From: Janibacter cremeus
Lineage (GTDB): Bacteria; Actinomycetota; Actinomycetes; Actinomycetales; Dermatophilaceae
Length of the DNA: 64,000 nt
Direction of reading: 5' to 3'
Assembly: GCF_013409205.1 (NCBI RefSeq)
Contig: NZ_JACCAE010000001.1
Location: forward strand, 1,054,001-1,118,000
In this document: piece after piece, positions 49,000-63,330 of the stretch
Numbering within the stretch: position 1 is the stretch's first letter
How the letters are laid out: the number at the start of each line of letters is the position of its first letter
Made by a program: the position numbers and the translations under genes
Notes under the pieces: model-generated
What the model saw: the letters and a program-made list of their open reading frames with translations, nothing else
The model's database searches: none
What the model was told of the DNA's origin: nothing

Positions 49000-51117
49000 T
49001 CACTCACCACGAACCTTCTTGATGATCTCCTCGGCGACGCTCTTGGGAACCTCGGCGTACGAGTCGAACTCCATGGAGTAGTTCGCCCGGCCTTGGGTCT
49101 TCGACCTCAGGTCACCGACGTAACCGAACATCTCGGACAGGGGGACGAGGCCGGTGACGACCTTCGCACCACTGACGTCCTCCATGGACTGGACCTGACC
49201 GCGACGCGAGTTGATGTCGCCGATGACGTCACCCATGTAGTCCTCGGGCGTACGCACCTCGACGCGCATCATCGGCTCCATCAGGACCGGATCAGCCTTG
49301 CGGGCGGCCTCCTTGAAGGCCATCGAACCCGCGATCTTGAACGCCATCTCCGAGGAGTCGACGTCGTGGAACTGCCCGTCGAGCAGCGTCGCCTTGACGC
49401 CCACGACCGGGTAGCCGGCGAGGATGCCGTACTGCATGGCGTCCTGGATACCGGCGTCGACGCTCGGGATGAACTCACGCGGGATGCGACCACCGGTGAC
49501 GGAGTTCTTGAACTCGTAGAGCTCGCCGTCCTCCGTGGTGTCCAGCGGCTCGAAGGTCAGCTGGACCTTCGCGAACTGGCCCGACCCACCGGTCTGCTTC
49601 TTGTGCGTGTAGTCGAACTTCTCGACCACCTTGCGGATGGTCTCGCGGTAGGCGACCTGCGGCTTGCCGATGTTCGCCTCGACCTTGAACTCGCGCTTCA
49701 TCCGGTCGACGAAGACGTCGAGGTGGAGCTCGCCCATGCCGGCGATGATCGTCTGTCCGGTCTCCTCGTCGAGGGAGACCTGGAAGGTCGGGTCCTCGGC
49801 GACGAGACGCTGGATCGCGCTGCCCAGCTTCTCCTGGTCACCCTTGGTCTTGGGCTCGATCGCCACCTGGATGACCGGCGCGGGGAAGGACATCGACTCG
49901 AGGATGACCGGGTTGGCGGCGTCGCTGAGGGTGTCACCGGTGGTGACCTCCTTCAGACCGATGACGGCGTAGATGTGGCCCGCCATCGCCTCCTCGACCG
50001 GGTTCTCCTTGTTGGCGTGCATCTGGAAGAGCTTCCCGATGCGCTCCTTCTTGCCCTTGGTGGAGTTGATGATCTGCGTACCCGGGACGATCTTGCCCGA
50101 GTAGACGCGGATGAAGGTCAGCGTGCCGAAGAACGGGTGCGCCGCGATCTTGAAGGCCAGCGCCGAGAACGGCTCGTCGGTGCTCGGCTTGCGCAGGACC
50201 GCGGTCTCCTCGTCGTTGGGGGCGTGGCCCTCCATCGGCGGGACGTCCAGCGGGCTCGGCAGGTAGTCGCGCACGGCGTCGAGGATCGGCTGGACACCGC
50301 GGTTCTTGAAGGCGGAGCCACAGAAGATCGGGTAGAGCTGCGAGGTGACCGTCAGCTCACGGATGCCGGCCTTGAGCTCCTCGTTGGTCAGCTCCTCGCC
50401 ACCGAGGTACTTCTCCATGAGCTCGTCGTCGGACTCGGCGACCCGCTCGACCAGGAGGTTGCGGTACTCCTCGGCCCTGGCCTGCAGGTCCTCGGGGATC
50501 TCGCGGATCTCGTAGGCAGCGCCGAGGCTGACATCGCCCTTGGCGTCGCCCTCCCACACGAAGGCCTTCATGGTGATCAGGTCGACGACACCGATGAAGT
50601 CGCTCTCCGCGCCGATCGGCAGCTGCATGACCAGCGGCTCCGCACCGAGGCGGTCCTTGATGGTGTCGACGGTGAAGTAGAAGTCGGCACCGAGCTTGTC
50701 CATCTTGTTGACGAAGGCGATGCGGGGGACGTCGTACTTGTCCGCCTGACGCCAGACCGTCTCGGACTGGGGCTCGACGCCCTCCTTGCCGTCGAAGACC
50801 GCGACGGCGCCGTCGAGGACGCGCAGGGAGCGCTCCACCTCGACGGTGAAGTCGACGTGGCCGGGGGTGTCGATGATGTTGATCTGGGTGTCGTCCCAGA
50901 AGGAGGTGACCGCGGCGGAAGTGATCGTGATGCCGCGCTCCTTCTCCTGCTCCATCCAGTCGGTGGTGGAGGCACCGTCGTGGGTCTCACCGAGCTTGTG
51001 GTTGACCCCGGTGTAGAAGAGGATGCGCTCAGTCGTCGTCGTCTTGCCGGCGTCGATGTGCGCCATGATGCCGATGTTTCGGACCTTGGTCAGGTCCGTC
51101 AGGACGTCCTGTGCCAC
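49000..51117 (-). CDS. fusA: Elongation factor G
   Basis: Translocase GTPase. 705 residues: G1 [27 protein letters not shown], domain [18 protein letters not shown] start at 51117 gives [15 protein letters not shown]. Middle of the str operon; hairpins lie in the spacer to rpsG. Confidence 0.99.
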   Translation of the reverse strand: MAQDVLTDLTKVRNIGIMAHIDAGKTTTTERILFYTGVNHKLGETHDGASTTDWMEQEKERGITITSAAVTSFWDDTQINIIDTPGHVDFTVEVERSLRVLDGAVAVFDGKEGVEPQSETVWRQADKYDVPRIAFVNKMDKLGADFYFTVDTIKDRLGAEPLVMQLPIGAESDFIGVVDLITMKAFVWEGDAKGDVSLGAAYEIREIPEDLQARAEEYRNLLVERVAESDDELMEKYLGGEELTNEELKAGIRELTVTSQLYPIFCGSAFKNRGVQPILDAVRDYLPSPLDVPPMEGHAPNDEETAVLRKPSTDEPFSALAFKIAAHPFFGTLTFIRVYSGKIVPGTQIINSTKGKKERIGKLFQMHANKENPVEEAMAGHIYAVIGLKEVTTGDTLSDAANPVILESMSFPAPVIQVAIEPKTKGDQEKLGSAIQRLVAEDPTFQVSLDEETGQTIIAGMGELHLDVFVDRMKREFKVEANIGKPQVAYRETIRKVVEKFDYTHKKQTGGSGQFAKVQLTFEPLDTTEDGELYEFKNSVTGGRIPREFIPSVDAGIQDAMQYGILAGYPVVGVKATLLDGQFHDVDSSEMAFKIAGSMAFKEAARKADPVLMEPMMRVEVRTPEDYMGDVIGDINSRRGQVQSMEDVSGAKVVTGLVPLSEMFGYVGDLRSKTQGRANYSMEFDSYAEVPKSVAEEIIKKVRGE

Positions 51118-51193
51118 TCGTTATCTCATCTCGCTCGTTACGGTCGTGTCTGCCCGGTCGGGCGGGTTGTCCCTCGCCCGGATCGGGCGGGTG

Positions 51194-51225
51194 GGTCGGG
51201 GCCGACGGTGCGGCCGGCCCCGACC
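51194..51225 (-). promoter_or_regulatory. Intercistronic stem-loop after rpsG
   Basis: GGTCGGGGCC (51194-51203) pairs perfectly with GGCCCCGACC (51216-51225), five bases after the rpsG stop. Sequence differs from the rpsQ-type family, but the placement is the same. Confidence 0.55.
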
Positions 51226-51230
51226 AGCTG

Positions 51231-51701
51231 TCACCAGCGGTAGTGCGCGAAGGCCTTGTTGGACTCGGCCATCTTGTGGGTGTCCTCGCGACGCTTCACC
51301 GCGGCACCCAGGCCGTTGCTCGCGTCGAGGATCTCGTTCATGAGGCGGTCGGTCATCGTCTTCTCACGACGCTGGCGCGAGTAACCCACGAGCCAGCGCA
51401 GCGACAGGGTCGTGGCGCGGCCGGGCTTGACCTCGATCGGGACCTGGTAGGTGGCACCACCGACGCGGCGGGACTTGACCTCCAGGGACGGCTTGACGTT
51501 GTCCAGGGCGCGCTTGAGCGTCTGGACCGGGTCGGTGTCGGTCTTCTCACGGCAGCCCTCGAGCGCGTCGTAGACGATCGCTTCGGCGATGGACTTCTTG
51601 CCGTCCGTGAGGATCTTGTTGACCAGCTGGGTCACCAGAGGGGACTGGTAGACCGGGTCGATGACGAGCGGGCGCTTGGGAGCGGGACCCTTGCGAGGCA
51701 T
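51231..51701 (-). CDS. rpsG: 30S ribosomal protein S7
   Basis: Head-assembly protein and, in E. coli, str-operon repressor. 156 residues, [30 protein letters not shown] start, [15 protein letters not shown] end. The ATG at 51701 overlaps the rpsL stop (TAATG). Confidence 0.98.
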   Translation of the reverse strand: MPRKGPAPKRPLVIDPVYQSPLVTQLVNKILTDGKKSIAEAIVYDALEGCREKTDTDPVQTLKRALDNVKPSLEVKSRRVGGATYQVPIEVKPGRATTLSLRWLVGYSRQRREKTMTDRLMNEILDASNGLGAAVKRREDTHKMAESNKAFAHYRW

Positions 51702-52075
51702 TACTTCTTCTCCTTCTTGGCGCCGTAGCGGCTGCGAGCCTGCTGGCGACCCTTGACACCCTGGGTGTCGAGCGAGCCGCGCACGATCTTGTAACGGACG
51801 CCGGGGAGGTCCTTCACACGGCCACCACGCACGAGCACGATCGAGTGCTCCTGCAGGTTGTGACCGACGCCCGGGATGTAGGCCGTGACCTCGATGCCGC
51901 TGGTCAGGCGCACACGGGCGACCTTGCGCAGGGCAGAGTTCGGCTTCTTGGGGGTGGTGGTGTACACACGCGTGCACACCCCACGACGCTGCGGCGAGCC
52001 CTTGAGCGCAGGCGTCGCGTTCTTCGTCGTCTTGTCGTGCCGGCCCTTGCGGACCAGCTGGTTGATCGTGGGCAA
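51701..52075 (-). CDS. rpsL: 30S ribosomal protein S12
   Basis: Decoding-centre protein. 124 residues, [31 protein letters not shown]. The streptomycin-relevant lysines K43 and K88 are wild type. The only sensible start is TTG at 52075, with GGAG about 7 bases upstream; no ATG or GTG gives the right N-terminus. First gene of the str operon, with a long leader. Confidence 0.97.
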   Translation of the reverse strand: MPTINQLVRKGRHDKTTKNATPALKGSPQRRGVCTRVYTTTPKKPNSALRKVARVRLTSGIEVTAYIPGVGHNLQEHSIVLVRGGRVKDLPGVRYKIVRGSLDTQGVKGRQQARSRYGAKKEKK

Positions 52076-52316
52076 CCTGTACTCCGTACCTTCGGTGATG
52101 TTGTCTGCGCCCGCCGGGTCGAGACCCGGACGACGCTCCTTGGATGCCGTCCCTGACCCCCGCACTCGGGTGTGTCCTGAACGGTGCTCCCCCCTGCACT
52201 CCCCGTCACGGACCCTGTCAGGACCGCAACCGGACGCCCGGCGAGAGGTTCGAGACCGACCGTCGTCGGCCGTCCTCATGCGCGTCACGACACGGTCATG
52301 CCACGCACGCGGATCA

Positions 52317-52345
52317 ACGATACCGGGGCGTCGAAAGCGTCACAA
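52317..52345 (-). promoter_or_regulatory. rpsL (str operon) promoter
   Basis: Minus strand TTGTGA (52345-52340), exactly 17 bases, then TATCGT (52322-52317). The best sigma-A-type match in the window. Predicted leader about 235 bases. Confidence 0.6.
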
Positions 52346-52354
52346 ATCGCAACC

Positions 52355-52422
52355 CTCGGGGGCTCACGGTCGCGGGGCGACCTGCACCCACGCTCGGGGG
52401 CTCTCGGTCGCGGGGCGACCTG
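52355..52422. repeat. Tandem pair of GC stem-loop repeats upstream of the rpsL promoter
   Basis: Two 30-bp copies at 52355-52384 and 52393-52422 differ at one base (A/T), period 38. Each holds the hairpin GGTCGC-GGG-GCGACC and begins CTCGGGGGCTC. The plus strand here matches the minus strand of the rpsQ-rplN spacer element. Confidence 0.85.
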
Positions 52423-52468
52423 GGCACCCGAGTGCCCCCGACGCCTTCCCAGCCTCCTTCTAGCCAGG

Positions 52469-52999
52469 TCAGCCGAGCCGCTCGAAGGCGGGCGCGTACC
52501 GGAAGGGACCTGCCATCTCGGGGCGCCAGGCGCGCAACGTCAGCACCTGGAAGGACTCCTCGCTCCAGGGCCCGGGAGAGCCGATCCCGTGTCGTGCGGC
52601 CGGGACGAACCCGAAGAAGCCGTAGTACTCCGGGTCCCCCAGCAGCACCAGCGCCGGCTCGGCGAGACGCTCGGCGCTGGCGACGACGGACATCAGCAGG
52701 GCGGCCCCGATCCCCTGCCGCTGGTGAGCGGGCAGTACGGCGAGCGGCCCCAGGCCCACCGAGTCGGCCGCACCGATGGTGGCGCGGCTGCACACGACGT
52801 GCCCGACGACCTCCCCCTCCAGCTCGGCCACGAAGGTCAGCTCCTCGATGGGCGAGCCGTCCGCACGCAGACCACGCAGCAGCTCACGCTCGAGCGACTC
52901 CCTTCGCCCCTGCGCCATGCCGAAGGCCGCGTCGTGGAGCGCCTCGGTGGGTACCACGTCGCCCGGGTCCTCCCGGCGGATGATCAGGTCGTCGCGCAT
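52469..52999 (-). CDS. GNAT-family N-acetyltransferase
   Basis: Acetyl-CoA-dependent acyltransferase of unknown substrate. 176 residues: beta-strands LTFVAELEGEVVGHVVCSRATIG, acetyl-CoA loop LPAHQRQGIGAALL (Q/R-x-x-G-x-G/A type), and GDPEYYGFFGFVPA, typical of the YhbS-like subgroup. The ATG at 52999 overlaps the preceding membrane-protein stop (TGATG), so both are probably translated together. Confidence 0.9.
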   Translation of the reverse strand: MRDDLIIRREDPGDVVPTEALHDAAFGMAQGRRESLERELLRGLRADGSPIEELTFVAELEGEVVGHVVCSRATIGAADSVGLGPLAVLPAHQRQGIGAALLMSVVASAERLAEPALVLLGDPEYYGFFGFVPAARHGIGSPGPWSEESFQVLTLRAWRPEMAGPFRYAPAFERLG

Positions 53000-53307
53000 C
53001 AGTAGCGCTCGGTGATCCACTCGCTGTTGCCGCTGAGGAAGGCGAACAGGAAGAAGGCCGCGATCGCAAGCAGCACGACGGAGATGATGGCCGCGTCCGA
53101 GCGGGAGCGCCGGGCGAAGGTCGCCACGGCCGCGCCGGCGAGGACGAGGGCGAGCAGTTTGCTGATGCCACCGGGCTTGAGCAGGAGCACGACGGCGCCG
53201 ACCGCCAGGAGCGTACCCAGGGACCAGCGGGCGACCGTGGCCCGCAGGGTCATGGGTCGGTCATCGGAGTCGGGCACGGGCGCCATCCTCTCATCGTCAC
53301 CGGGCAT
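52999..53307 (-). CDS. Small two-span membrane protein, unknown
   Basis: 102 residues from ATG 53307 (ATG 53286 is an alternative). An acidic N-terminus (1-25) is followed by hydrophobic segments SLGTLLAVGAVVLLLKPGGISKLLALVLAGAAVATF and AIISVVLLAIAAFFLFAFL, then a polar end. No family recognised. TGATG overlap with the GNAT gene. Confidence 0.7.
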   Translation of the reverse strand: MPGDDERMAPVPDSDDRPMTLRATVARWSLGTLLAVGAVVLLLKPGGISKLLALVLAGAAVATFARRSRSDAAIISVVLLAIAAFFLFAFLSGNSEWITERY

Positions 53308-53359
53308 CACCACACCACCGTTACCGACCAAGGTGTGGTCCACAGGCACGGCGGATGAG

Positions 53360-53404
53360 CGAAGGAGGGGCCGGTCACCGCAGTGGTGACCGGCCCCTCC
53401 TTCG
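53360..53404 (-). terminator. Terminator after the HU gene
   Basis: A perfect 20-bp stem: CGAAGGAGGGGCCGGTCACC (53360-53379) with its complement (53385-53404), loop GCAGT. Begins 55 bases after the HU stop. No U-tract follows. Confidence 0.88.
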
Positions 53405-53459
53405 AGGTCGCGGGCCGGGGCCCGCACACCTCAGGACGCCGCTTCGGCGTTCGTGTCGC

Positions 53460-53735
53460 TCAGCCCTTGGCAGCGGTCTTCAGGGCGCTGCCGGCGGAGA
53501 GCTTGGCGGCGTAGCCACCCGGGATCGTCATCTCGGCGCCGGTCTGCGGGTTGCGGCCCTTGCGCTCGGCGCGCTCGACGCGCTCGAGGCTGAAGAAGCC
53601 GGGAACCGTGACCTTCTCGCCCTTCGCGACGGACTCGGACAGAACCGCCTGGAGGGCGGTGATGACCTCGGAGGCCGAGGACGCGGACACGCCAGCCTTC
53701 TCGGCGACGGCGCTGGCGAGCTCAGACTTGTTCAT
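53460..53735 (-). CDS. hup: HU-family DNA-binding protein
   Basis: Nucleoid-associated dimer that bends DNA. 91 residues, NKSELASAVAEKAGVSASSASEVITALQAVL then the DNA arm GRNPQTGAEMTIPGGYAAKLSAGSALK. It lacks the long Lys/Ala-rich tail of mycobacterial HupB. The ATG at 53735 has a GGAG site; an ATG four codons upstream is less likely. Placed between rpoC and the str operon with its own terminator. Confidence 0.95.
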   Translation of the reverse strand: MNKSELASAVAEKAGVSASSASEVITALQAVLSESVAKGEKVTVPGFFSLERVERAERKGRNPQTGAEMTIPGGYAAKLSAGSALKTAAKG

Positions 53736-53916
53736 GTGGTTCTCCATCTGTGAAGTTCGTGGTCTCGAACAGGGTCCAATCAACCATGAACCCGGGCCCG
53801 GCGTCGACTTCGCAGACGGCGTGTTTGCCTTGATTTTCCGGCGATCCCGGGCAAAGACCCCCTTGCGGCAGCCTCATCCGTCACACCAGTACCACGACGA
53901 CCCCGCACGGGCATGA

Positions 53917-53954
53917 CGAAGGGGGACCGGTCACGGCGACCGGCCCCCCCTTCG
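53917..53954 (-). terminator. Terminator of rpoB-rpoC
   Basis: CGAAGGGGGACCGGTC (53917-53932) pairs with GACCGG plus CCCCCCCTTCG (53938-53954), with one extra C. It begins 67 bases after the rpoC stop. Confidence 0.8.
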
Positions 53955-54021
53955 AGATGCTTGCTGGGCAAGCTCCGCCCACGCGGAGCGTGGGACCCAA
54001 GGACAGCGCCTTCGAACGGCC

Positions 54022-57903
<3,882 letters not shown>

Positions 57904-58003
57904 TATGTGCTTCCTTACTCTCGTTCTCTCGAGGATGGCTCTCGATAAGTTCAGTTCCCGCTGTCCGAGTGCTAACTCGACCCCACGGGTATTTCGAGGG
58001 GGA

Positions 58004-58044
58004 TCCGGGGAGCGCAGGCCCGCCAGGGCCGTGAGCTCCCCGGA
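58004..58044 (-). repeat. Intercistronic stem-loop family member, after rpoB
   Basis: TCCGGGGAGC (58004-58013) pairs perfectly with GCTCCCCGGA (58035-58044), with inner GGCCC/GGGCC. It ends three bases past the rpoB TAA. On the minus strand it reads GAGCTCACGGCCC then GGGCCTGCGC, related to the rpsL-upstream copies. Confidence 0.7.
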
Positions 58045-58047
58045 GGT

Positions 58048-61000
58048 TTAGACCTCCTCGACGCTGCTCGGCTCGCGCCGGGACAGGTCGATGCCGAGTT
58101 CTTCCGCGGCGCGGAAGACGTCGTCCTCGTTGTCGCGCATCTCGATGGTGCCGCCCTCGGAGTTGAGCACCTCCACGTTCAGGCAGAGGGACTGCATCTC
58201 CTTGATGAGCACCTTGAAGGACTCCGGGATGCCGGGCTCGGGGATGTTGTCGCCCTTGACGATGGCCTCGTAGACCTTGACGCGACCGGTCACGTCGTCG
58301 GACTTGATGGTCAGCAGCTCCTGCAGCGCGTAGGAGGCGCCGTAGGCCTCGAGGGCCCACACCTCCATCTCGCCGAAGCGCTGGCCACCGAACTGGGCCT
58401 TACCGCCGAGGGGCTGCTGGGTGATCATCGAGTACGGCCCCGTGCTGCGCGCGTGGATCTTGTCGTCCACGAGGTGGTGCAGCTTGAGGATGTACATGTA
58501 GCCGACGGACACCGGGTCCTCGTAGGGCTCGCCGGTCCGGCCGTCGAAGAGGTTGGCCTTGCCGGAGGCGCCGATGAGCCGGTCACCGTCGCGGGTCGGC
58601 AGCGTCGAGTCGAGAAGACCGGTGATCTCCTCCTCCTCGGCACCGTCGAAGACCGGGCTGGCAACGCGGGTGTTCGGCGGGGCCTGGCGCGCGTCCTGGG
58701 GGATCATGTCGGCCCACTCGGGGTTGCCCGCGATCTCCCAGCCGCGGCTGGCTGCCCAGCCGAGGTGCAGCTCGAGGATCTGGCCGATGTTCATGCGACC
58801 GGGGACACCGAGCGGGTTGAGCACGACGTCGACCGGTGTGCCGTCCTCCATGAAGGGCATGTCCTCGACCGGGAGGATCTTGGAGATGACGCCCTTGTTG
58901 CCGTGGCGGCCGGCGAGCTTGTCGCCGTCGGTGATCTTGCGCTTGTTGGCCACGTAGACGCGGACCAGCTGGTTGACGCCCGGGGGCAGCTCGTCGCCCT
59001 CGTCCTTGTCGAAGACCTTGACGCCGATGACCGTGCCGGTCTCGCCGTGCGGGACCTTCATCGAGGTGTCGCGGACCTCGCGCGCCTTCTCACCGAAGAT
59101 CGCACGGAGCAGGCGCTCCTCCGGGGTCAGCTCGGTCTCGCCCTTGGGGGTGACCTTGCCGACGAGGAGGTCGCCGTCGCGGACCTCGGCACCGATGCGG
59201 ATGATGCCGCGCTCGTCGAGGTCGGCGAGGACGTCGTCGGAGACGTTCGGGATGTCCCGGGTGATCTCTTCCGGGCCGAGCTTGGTGTCGCGGGCGTCGA
59301 CCTCGTGCTCCTCGATGTGGATCGAGGAGAGGACGTCGTCCTGGACGAGGCGCTGGCTGAGGATGATCGCGTCCTCGTAGTTGTAGCCCTCCCACGGCAT
59401 GAACGCCACGAGCAGGTTACGGCCCAAGGCCATCTCGCCGCCGTCGGTCGCGGGACCGTCGGCGATCAGCTGGCCGGCCTCGACCCGGTCACCCTCGGAG
59501 ACCATGACGCGCTGGTTGTAGCTGTTCCCCTGGTTGGACCGGTTGAACTTCATCATCTTGTAGGTCCTGCTGCCGCCGTCGTCCTGCAGGACGGTCACCA
59601 GATCGGCGGAGACCTCGGTGATGACACCGGCCTGCTCGGCGCGGACCACGTCACCGGAGTCGAGCGCGGCGCGGTGCTCCATGCCGGTCCCGACGAAGGG
59701 GGCCTCGGCCTGGACGAGCGGCACGGCCTGACGCTGCATGTTCGCGCCCATGAGGGCACGGTTTGCGTCGTCGTGCTCGAGGAAGGGGATCATCGCCGTC
59801 GCGGCAGAGACCATCTGCTGCGGGGAGACGTCCATGTAGTCGATGTCCTCGGCCGGGACCTGGTCGACCTCACCGCCACGGGTACGGGCGAGGACCCGCT
59901 CCTCGCGGAAGTGACCGTCGTCCTGCAGGACGGCGTTCGCCTGGGCGACGACGACCTTGTCCTCCTCGTCCGCGGAGATGTAGACGATCTCGTCGGTGAC
60001 GCGACCGGCCACGACCTTGCGGTACGGGGTCTCGATGAAGCCGAAGGCGTTGATCCGTCCGTAGCTCGCGAGCGAACCGATCAGACCGATGTTCGGGCCC
60101 TCAGGGGTCTCGATCGGGCACATGCGGCCGTAGTGCGAGGTGTGGACGTCACGGACCTCCATCTGCGCGCGGTCACGGCTGATGCCGCCCGGGCCCAGCG
60201 CCGAGAGGCGACGCTTGTGCGTCAGGCCCGACAGCGGGTTGTTCTGGTCCATGAACTGCGACAGCTGGCTGGTGCCGAAGAACTCCTTGATGGAGGCGAC
60301 GACCGGCCGGATGTTGATCAGGGTCTGCGGCGTGATCGCCTCGACGTCCTGGGTGGTCATCCGCTCGCGGACGACGCGCTCCATCCGGGACAGGCCCGTG
60401 CGGATCTGGTTCTGGATGAGCTCGCCGACGCTGCGGAGGCGACGGTTGCCGAAGTGGTCGATGTCGTCGACCTCGACGGGGACGTCGACGTCCTCGCCGT
60501 CGCGCACACCCGGGAGGGTGGGCTGGTCGGCGTGCAGGGCGACCAGGTACTTCAGCGTCGCGACGATGTCGTCGAGCGCGAGCACGGAGTCGCCGAGGTC
60601 GACCTGGCGCCCGAGCTTGCGGTTCATCTTGTAGCGACCGACCTTGGCCAGGTCGTAGCGCTTGGGGTTGAAGTAGAGGTTGTCGAGCAGGTTCTGCGCG
60701 GCCTCACGGGTGGGCGGCTCGCCCGGACGCAACTTGCGGTACATGTCCAGCAGCGCGGCGTCCTGGTCCTCGACCGTGTCCTTCTCCAAGGTGGCGCGGA
60801 TCGACTCGAAGTCGCCGAACTCCTCGAGGATCTCCGAGGAGGTCATGCCCAGGGCCTTCAGCAGGACGGTGACCGACTGCTTGCGCTTGCGGTCGACGCG
60901 CACGCCGACCATGTCGCGCTTGTCGATCTCGAACTCCAGCCAGGCACCGCGGCTGGGGATGACCTTCGCCGAGTAGATGTCCTTGTCGGAGGTCTTGTCC

Positions 61001-61530
61001 GGGGTGCTCTCGAAGTAGACACCCGGGCTGCGCACGAGCTGCGAGACGACGACGCGCTCGGTGCCGTTGATGATGAAGGTGCCGCGGTCGGTCATCAGCG
61101 GGAAGTCGCCCATGAAGACCGTCTGGCTCTTGATCTCGCCGGTCTCGGCGTTCATGAACTCGGCCGTGACGAAGAGCGGCGCCGAGTAGGTCTGGTCGCG
61201 CTCCGTGCAGTCATCGACGGAGTACTTCGGCTCCTCGAAGCGGCTCTCCCGGAAGGAGAGGCTCATCGAGCCGGAGAAGTCCTCGATCGGCGAGATCTCC
61301 TCGAAGATCTCCTCCAGACCCGAGCGCTCGGGCACGTCGCGACGCCCGGCCTCGATGGCCTCGGCGACACGCTCCTGCCACTTCTCGTTGCCGAGGAGCC
61401 AGTCAAAGCTCTCGGTCTGCAGCGCAAGGAGATCGGGGACTTCGAGGGGCTCGCGGATCTTCGCGAAGGACAGACGGCCACTGGCAGTCTGTGCGGTGGA
61501 CATCGGGGAAGCGGTGCGCGAGGCAGCCAA
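58048..61530 (-). CDS. rpoB: DNA-directed RNA polymerase beta subunit
   Basis: 1160 residues. The rifampicin-binding region [23 protein letters not shown] is wild type at the classical resistance positions. The TTG at 61530, behind a GGAAGGATCC ribosome site, gives [13 protein letters not shown]; the ATG at 61503 lacks a site and would lose nine residues. The frame remains open for another 570 codons upstream, but this covers the promoter and the antisense of the phospholipase gene. Confidence 0.98.
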   Translation of the reverse strand: MAASRTASPMSTAQTASGRLSFAKIREPLEVPDLLALQTESFDWLLGNEKWQERVAEAIEAGRRDVPERSGLEEIFEEISPIEDFSGSMSLSFRESRFEEPKYSVDDCTERDQTYSAPLFVTAEFMNAETGEIKSQTVFMGDFPLMTDRGTFIINGTERVVVSQLVRSPGVYFESTPDKTSDKDIYSAKVIPSRGAWLEFEIDKRDMVGVRVDRKRKQSVTVLLKALGMTSSEILEEFGDFESIRATLEKDTVEDQDAALLDMYRKLRPGEPPTREAAQNLLDNLYFNPKRYDLAKVGRYKMNRKLGRQVDLGDSVLALDDIVATLKYLVALHADQPTLPGVRDGEDVDVPVEVDDIDHFGNRRLRSVGELIQNQIRTGLSRMERVVRERMTTQDVEAITPQTLINIRPVVASIKEFFGTSQLSQFMDQNNPLSGLTHKRRLSALGPGGISRDRAQMEVRDVHTSHYGRMCPIETPEGPNIGLIGSLASYGRINAFGFIETPYRKVVAGRVTDEIVYISADEEDKVVVAQANAVLQDDGHFREERVLARTRGGEVDQVPAEDIDYMDVSPQQMVSAATAMIPFLEHDDANRALMGANMQRQAVPLVQAEAPFVGTGMEHRAALDSGDVVRAEQAGVITEVSADLVTVLQDDGGSRTYKMMKFNRSNQGNSYNQRVMVSEGDRVEAGQLIADGPATDGGEMALGRNLLVAFMPWEGYNYEDAIILSQRLVQDDVLSSIHIEEHEVDARDTKLGPEEITRDIPNVSDDVLADLDERGIIRIGAEVRDGDLLVGKVTPKGETELTPEERLLRAIFGEKAREVRDTSMKVPHGETGTVIGVKVFDKDEGDELPPGVNQLVRVYVANKRKITDGDKLAGRHGNKGVISKILPVEDMPFMEDGTPVDVVLNPLGVPGRMNIGQILELHLGWAASRGWEIAGNPEWADMIPQDARQAPPNTRVASPVFDGAEEEEITGLLDSTLPTRDGDRLIGASGKANLFDGRTGEPYEDPVSVGYMYILKLHHLVDDKIHARSTGPYSMITQQPLGGKAQFGGQRFGEMEVWALEAYGASYALQELLTIKSDDVTGRVKVYEAIVKGDNIPEPGIPESFKVLIKEMQSLCLNVEVLNSEGGTIEMRDNEDDVFRAAEELGIDLSRREPSSVEEV

Positions 61531-61679
61531 GGATGGATCCTTCCACGGGCCGAGAGAGTCGGGCGACGGTGCACAGCCACCAACCGCGACCTCGATCGGC
61601 CACTCCACACACCTCAGCGCTGAGGGGATTCGAGCGATCCGACGGGGGCCACGACAGGAGAAGGGCAGCGCAAAGCGAC

Positions 61680-61710
61680 AGTCTAGATGCACAAGTGCAC
61701 GGGTGTCCAA
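61680..61710 (-). promoter_or_regulatory. Candidate rpoB promoter with internal palindrome
   Basis: Minus strand TTGGACA (61710-61704) and TAGACT (61685-61680), spacer 18-19 bases. Between them lies TGCAC-AA-GTGCA (61688-61699), which resembles the arms of the ArsR operator at 16049-16067. Confidence 0.5.
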
Positions 61711-61877
61711 CCCGGTCGAGCCAACGGCTCGAGGGTGGTCCACGGCGGTGCGCGCTGGACGGCGCCTCGCCAGATGATTCGACGCCATGAGAATGGACGA
61801 CGACGGGGGCGACGTCAAGGGAGCGCGCGGCGGGTCGCGGCCACGATCGGGCGCACGACCCCCCTTCGCCCTCCACC

Positions 61878-61883
61878 TAGGGT
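61878..61883 (+). promoter_or_regulatory. Putative leaderless -10 box for the phospholipase gene
   Basis: TAGGGT inside the palindrome CCACCTAGGGTGG, exactly seven bases before the ATG at 61891. Confidence 0.5.
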
Positions 61884-61890
61884 GGCACCC

Positions 61891-63147
61891 ATGAACCCCC
61901 GCGCCGCCCTCCGTCGACGTCGCCGCCGGAATGCCAGCCGCCTGGTGCGTCGCACGGCCGCAACCGTCCTGGGGACCCAGCTGGCCACGGCCGCAGGGCT
62001 GCTCGCGTTCGACACCATCCGCCGCCGCGACCGCCCGGACCGCGAGTTCCCACGCGCTCCGGCTCGTGCGCTGCCCGTCCCGGGCGGCGAGGTGCGCGTC
62101 TTCACCTACGGCGAGGACCTCTTCGCGGACATGCTCGCCGACATCGCCGCGGCGAAGCACCGCGTCTTCTTCGAGACCTACATCTGGAAGGGGGATGCCG
62201 TCGGAGAGCGCTTCCGCGATGCCCTCGTCGCCGCACACGAGCGCGGCGTCGAGGTGTACGTGGTCTTCGACGAGTTCGCCAACCTGGTCGTGCCGCGCTC
62301 GTTCTACGCCTCGCTGCCCGACGGCATCCACGTCCTGCGTCACCCCCTGGTCTCCGGTGGGCCGACCTTCTTCATGCCACACAACTGGGGGCGCAACCAC
62401 CGCAAGCTGCTCGTCGTCGACGACACGGCCGCCTATGTCGGCGGCTACAACATCGGTGGGCTCTACGCGACGAAGTGGCGCGACACCCACGCCCGCTTCG
62501 CCGGCGAGATCGTCGTCGAGCTCGAGAACGCCTTCGTCGACTACTGGAACGACCAGGGTGGACGTCCGGTACTCCCCCAGCCCCGCCGACGCACGTGGAG
62601 CCACACGACACGCGTACAGCGCAACGTGCCGGTCGACCACGTCTACCCGATCCGCAACATGTACCTCGAGGCGATCGACCGGGCCCAGCACCACATCTAC
62701 CTGACGCAGGCGTACCTGATCCCCGACGCCGCGTTCACCCGCAGCCTCGTCAACTCGGCCCTCCGCGGCGTGGACGTGCAGATCATCGTCCCGCACTACA
62801 GCAACCACATCCTCGCGGACTGGGTCTCCCGGGTGAGCTACCACAAACTCCTCGAGGCGGGCGTGCGGCTGCTGCGCTTCGAGAACGCCATGGTCCACGC
62901 GAAGACCGCCACGATCGACGGGGTGTGGTCGACCATCGGCACCGCCAACATCGACCGCCTCTCGCTCGCCGGCAACTTCGAGGTCAACATGGAGATCCTC
63001 GACCCGGAGGTCGCTGCGCACCTCGAGCGGGTCTTCGAGCTGGACTCCGGCAACTGCACCGAGCTGACCCTGCAGCAGTGGACGGAGCGTCCCCTGATCA
63101 ACCGGGTCACCGAGGGGATCCTCTCGCCCTGGCGGCCACTGCTCTGA
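61891..63147 (+). CDS. Phospholipase D / cardiolipin synthase-like protein
   Basis: Phosphatidyl transferase or phospholipase at the membrane. 418 residues: very basic N-terminus ([10 protein letters not shown]), one membrane segment (about 23-43), and two HKD motifs, HRKLLVVD (H170, K172, D177) and HAKTATID (H336, K338, D343), each followed by a Gly-rich turn. Size and layout fit cardiolipin synthase C/ClsB-type proteins. ATG 61891, leaderless candidate. Sits divergently between rplL and rpoB. Confidence 0.9.
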   Translation: MNPRAALRRRRRRNASRLVRRTAATVLGTQLATAAGLLAFDTIRRRDRPDREFPRAPARALPVPGGEVRVFTYGEDLFADMLADIAAAKHRVFFETYIWKGDAVGERFRDALVAAHERGVEVYVVFDEFANLVVPRSFYASLPDGIHVLRHPLVSGGPTFFMPHNWGRNHRKLLVVDDTAAYVGGYNIGGLYATKWRDTHARFAGEIVVELENAFVDYWNDQGGRPVLPQPRRRTWSHTTRVQRNVPVDHVYPIRNMYLEAIDRAQHHIYLTQAYLIPDAAFTRSLVNSALRGVDVQIIVPHYSNHILADWVSRVSYHKLLEAGVRLLRFENAMVHAKTATIDGVWSTIGTANIDRLSLAGNFEVNMEILDPEVAAHLERVFELDSGNCTELTLQQWTERPLINRVTEGILSPWRPLL

Positions 63148-63254
63148 TCGCCGGTACGGCCGATGGGGCGCGCCCTTGGGATCCTCGTTCCTCGGACCCT
63201 GAGTCGGGCGCATCCCCATCGGGCCCGCACCGCACAGGGACACGAGCGCACGCG

Positions 63255-63294
63255 CGAAGGGCGGGCCGCACCGTGAGGTGCGACCCGCCCTTCG
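63255..63294 (-). terminator. Terminator of rplJ-rplL
   Basis: CGAAGGGCGGGCCGCACC (63255-63272) pairs with GGTGCGACCCGCCCTTCG (63277-63294), one mismatch in 18, loop GTGA, 36 bases after the rplL stop. Indicates rplJL and rpoBC are separate units here. Confidence 0.85.
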
Positions 63295-63330
63295 GCAGAT
63301 CCGTGGTTCCCCGTCACTGACGGGGAGGGA

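Larger units (their letters stand above)
52076..52468 (-). other. rpsL leader, promoter and repeat region (393 bases)
   Basis: No coding sequence supported. In minus-strand order it holds a tandem stem-loop repeat (52355-52422), a good promoter (52317-52345) and about 235 bases of untranslated leader before rpsL. Confidence 0.6.
61531..61890. other. rpoB / phospholipase divergent intergenic region (360 bases)
   Basis: No coding sequence supported. Holds the rpoB promoter (61680-61710), giving a leader of about 145 bases, and the phospholipase -10 box (61878-61883). Confidence 0.6.

Noticed and set aside
49093..51243. A 716-codon open frame opposite fusA
   Set aside because: Antisense shadow with Leu/Val/Asp/Arg-rich low-complexity translation and no family features.
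58453..61623. A 1056-codon open frame on the plus strand opposite rpoB
   Set aside because: Antisense shadow, same reasoning as for rpoC.
61531..63243. Upstream extension of the rpoB frame by about 570 codons
   Set aside because: It is only the absence of stops; it covers the rpoB promoter and the antisense of the phospholipase gene, and the RNA polymerase N-terminus begins at 61530 behind a good ribosome site.
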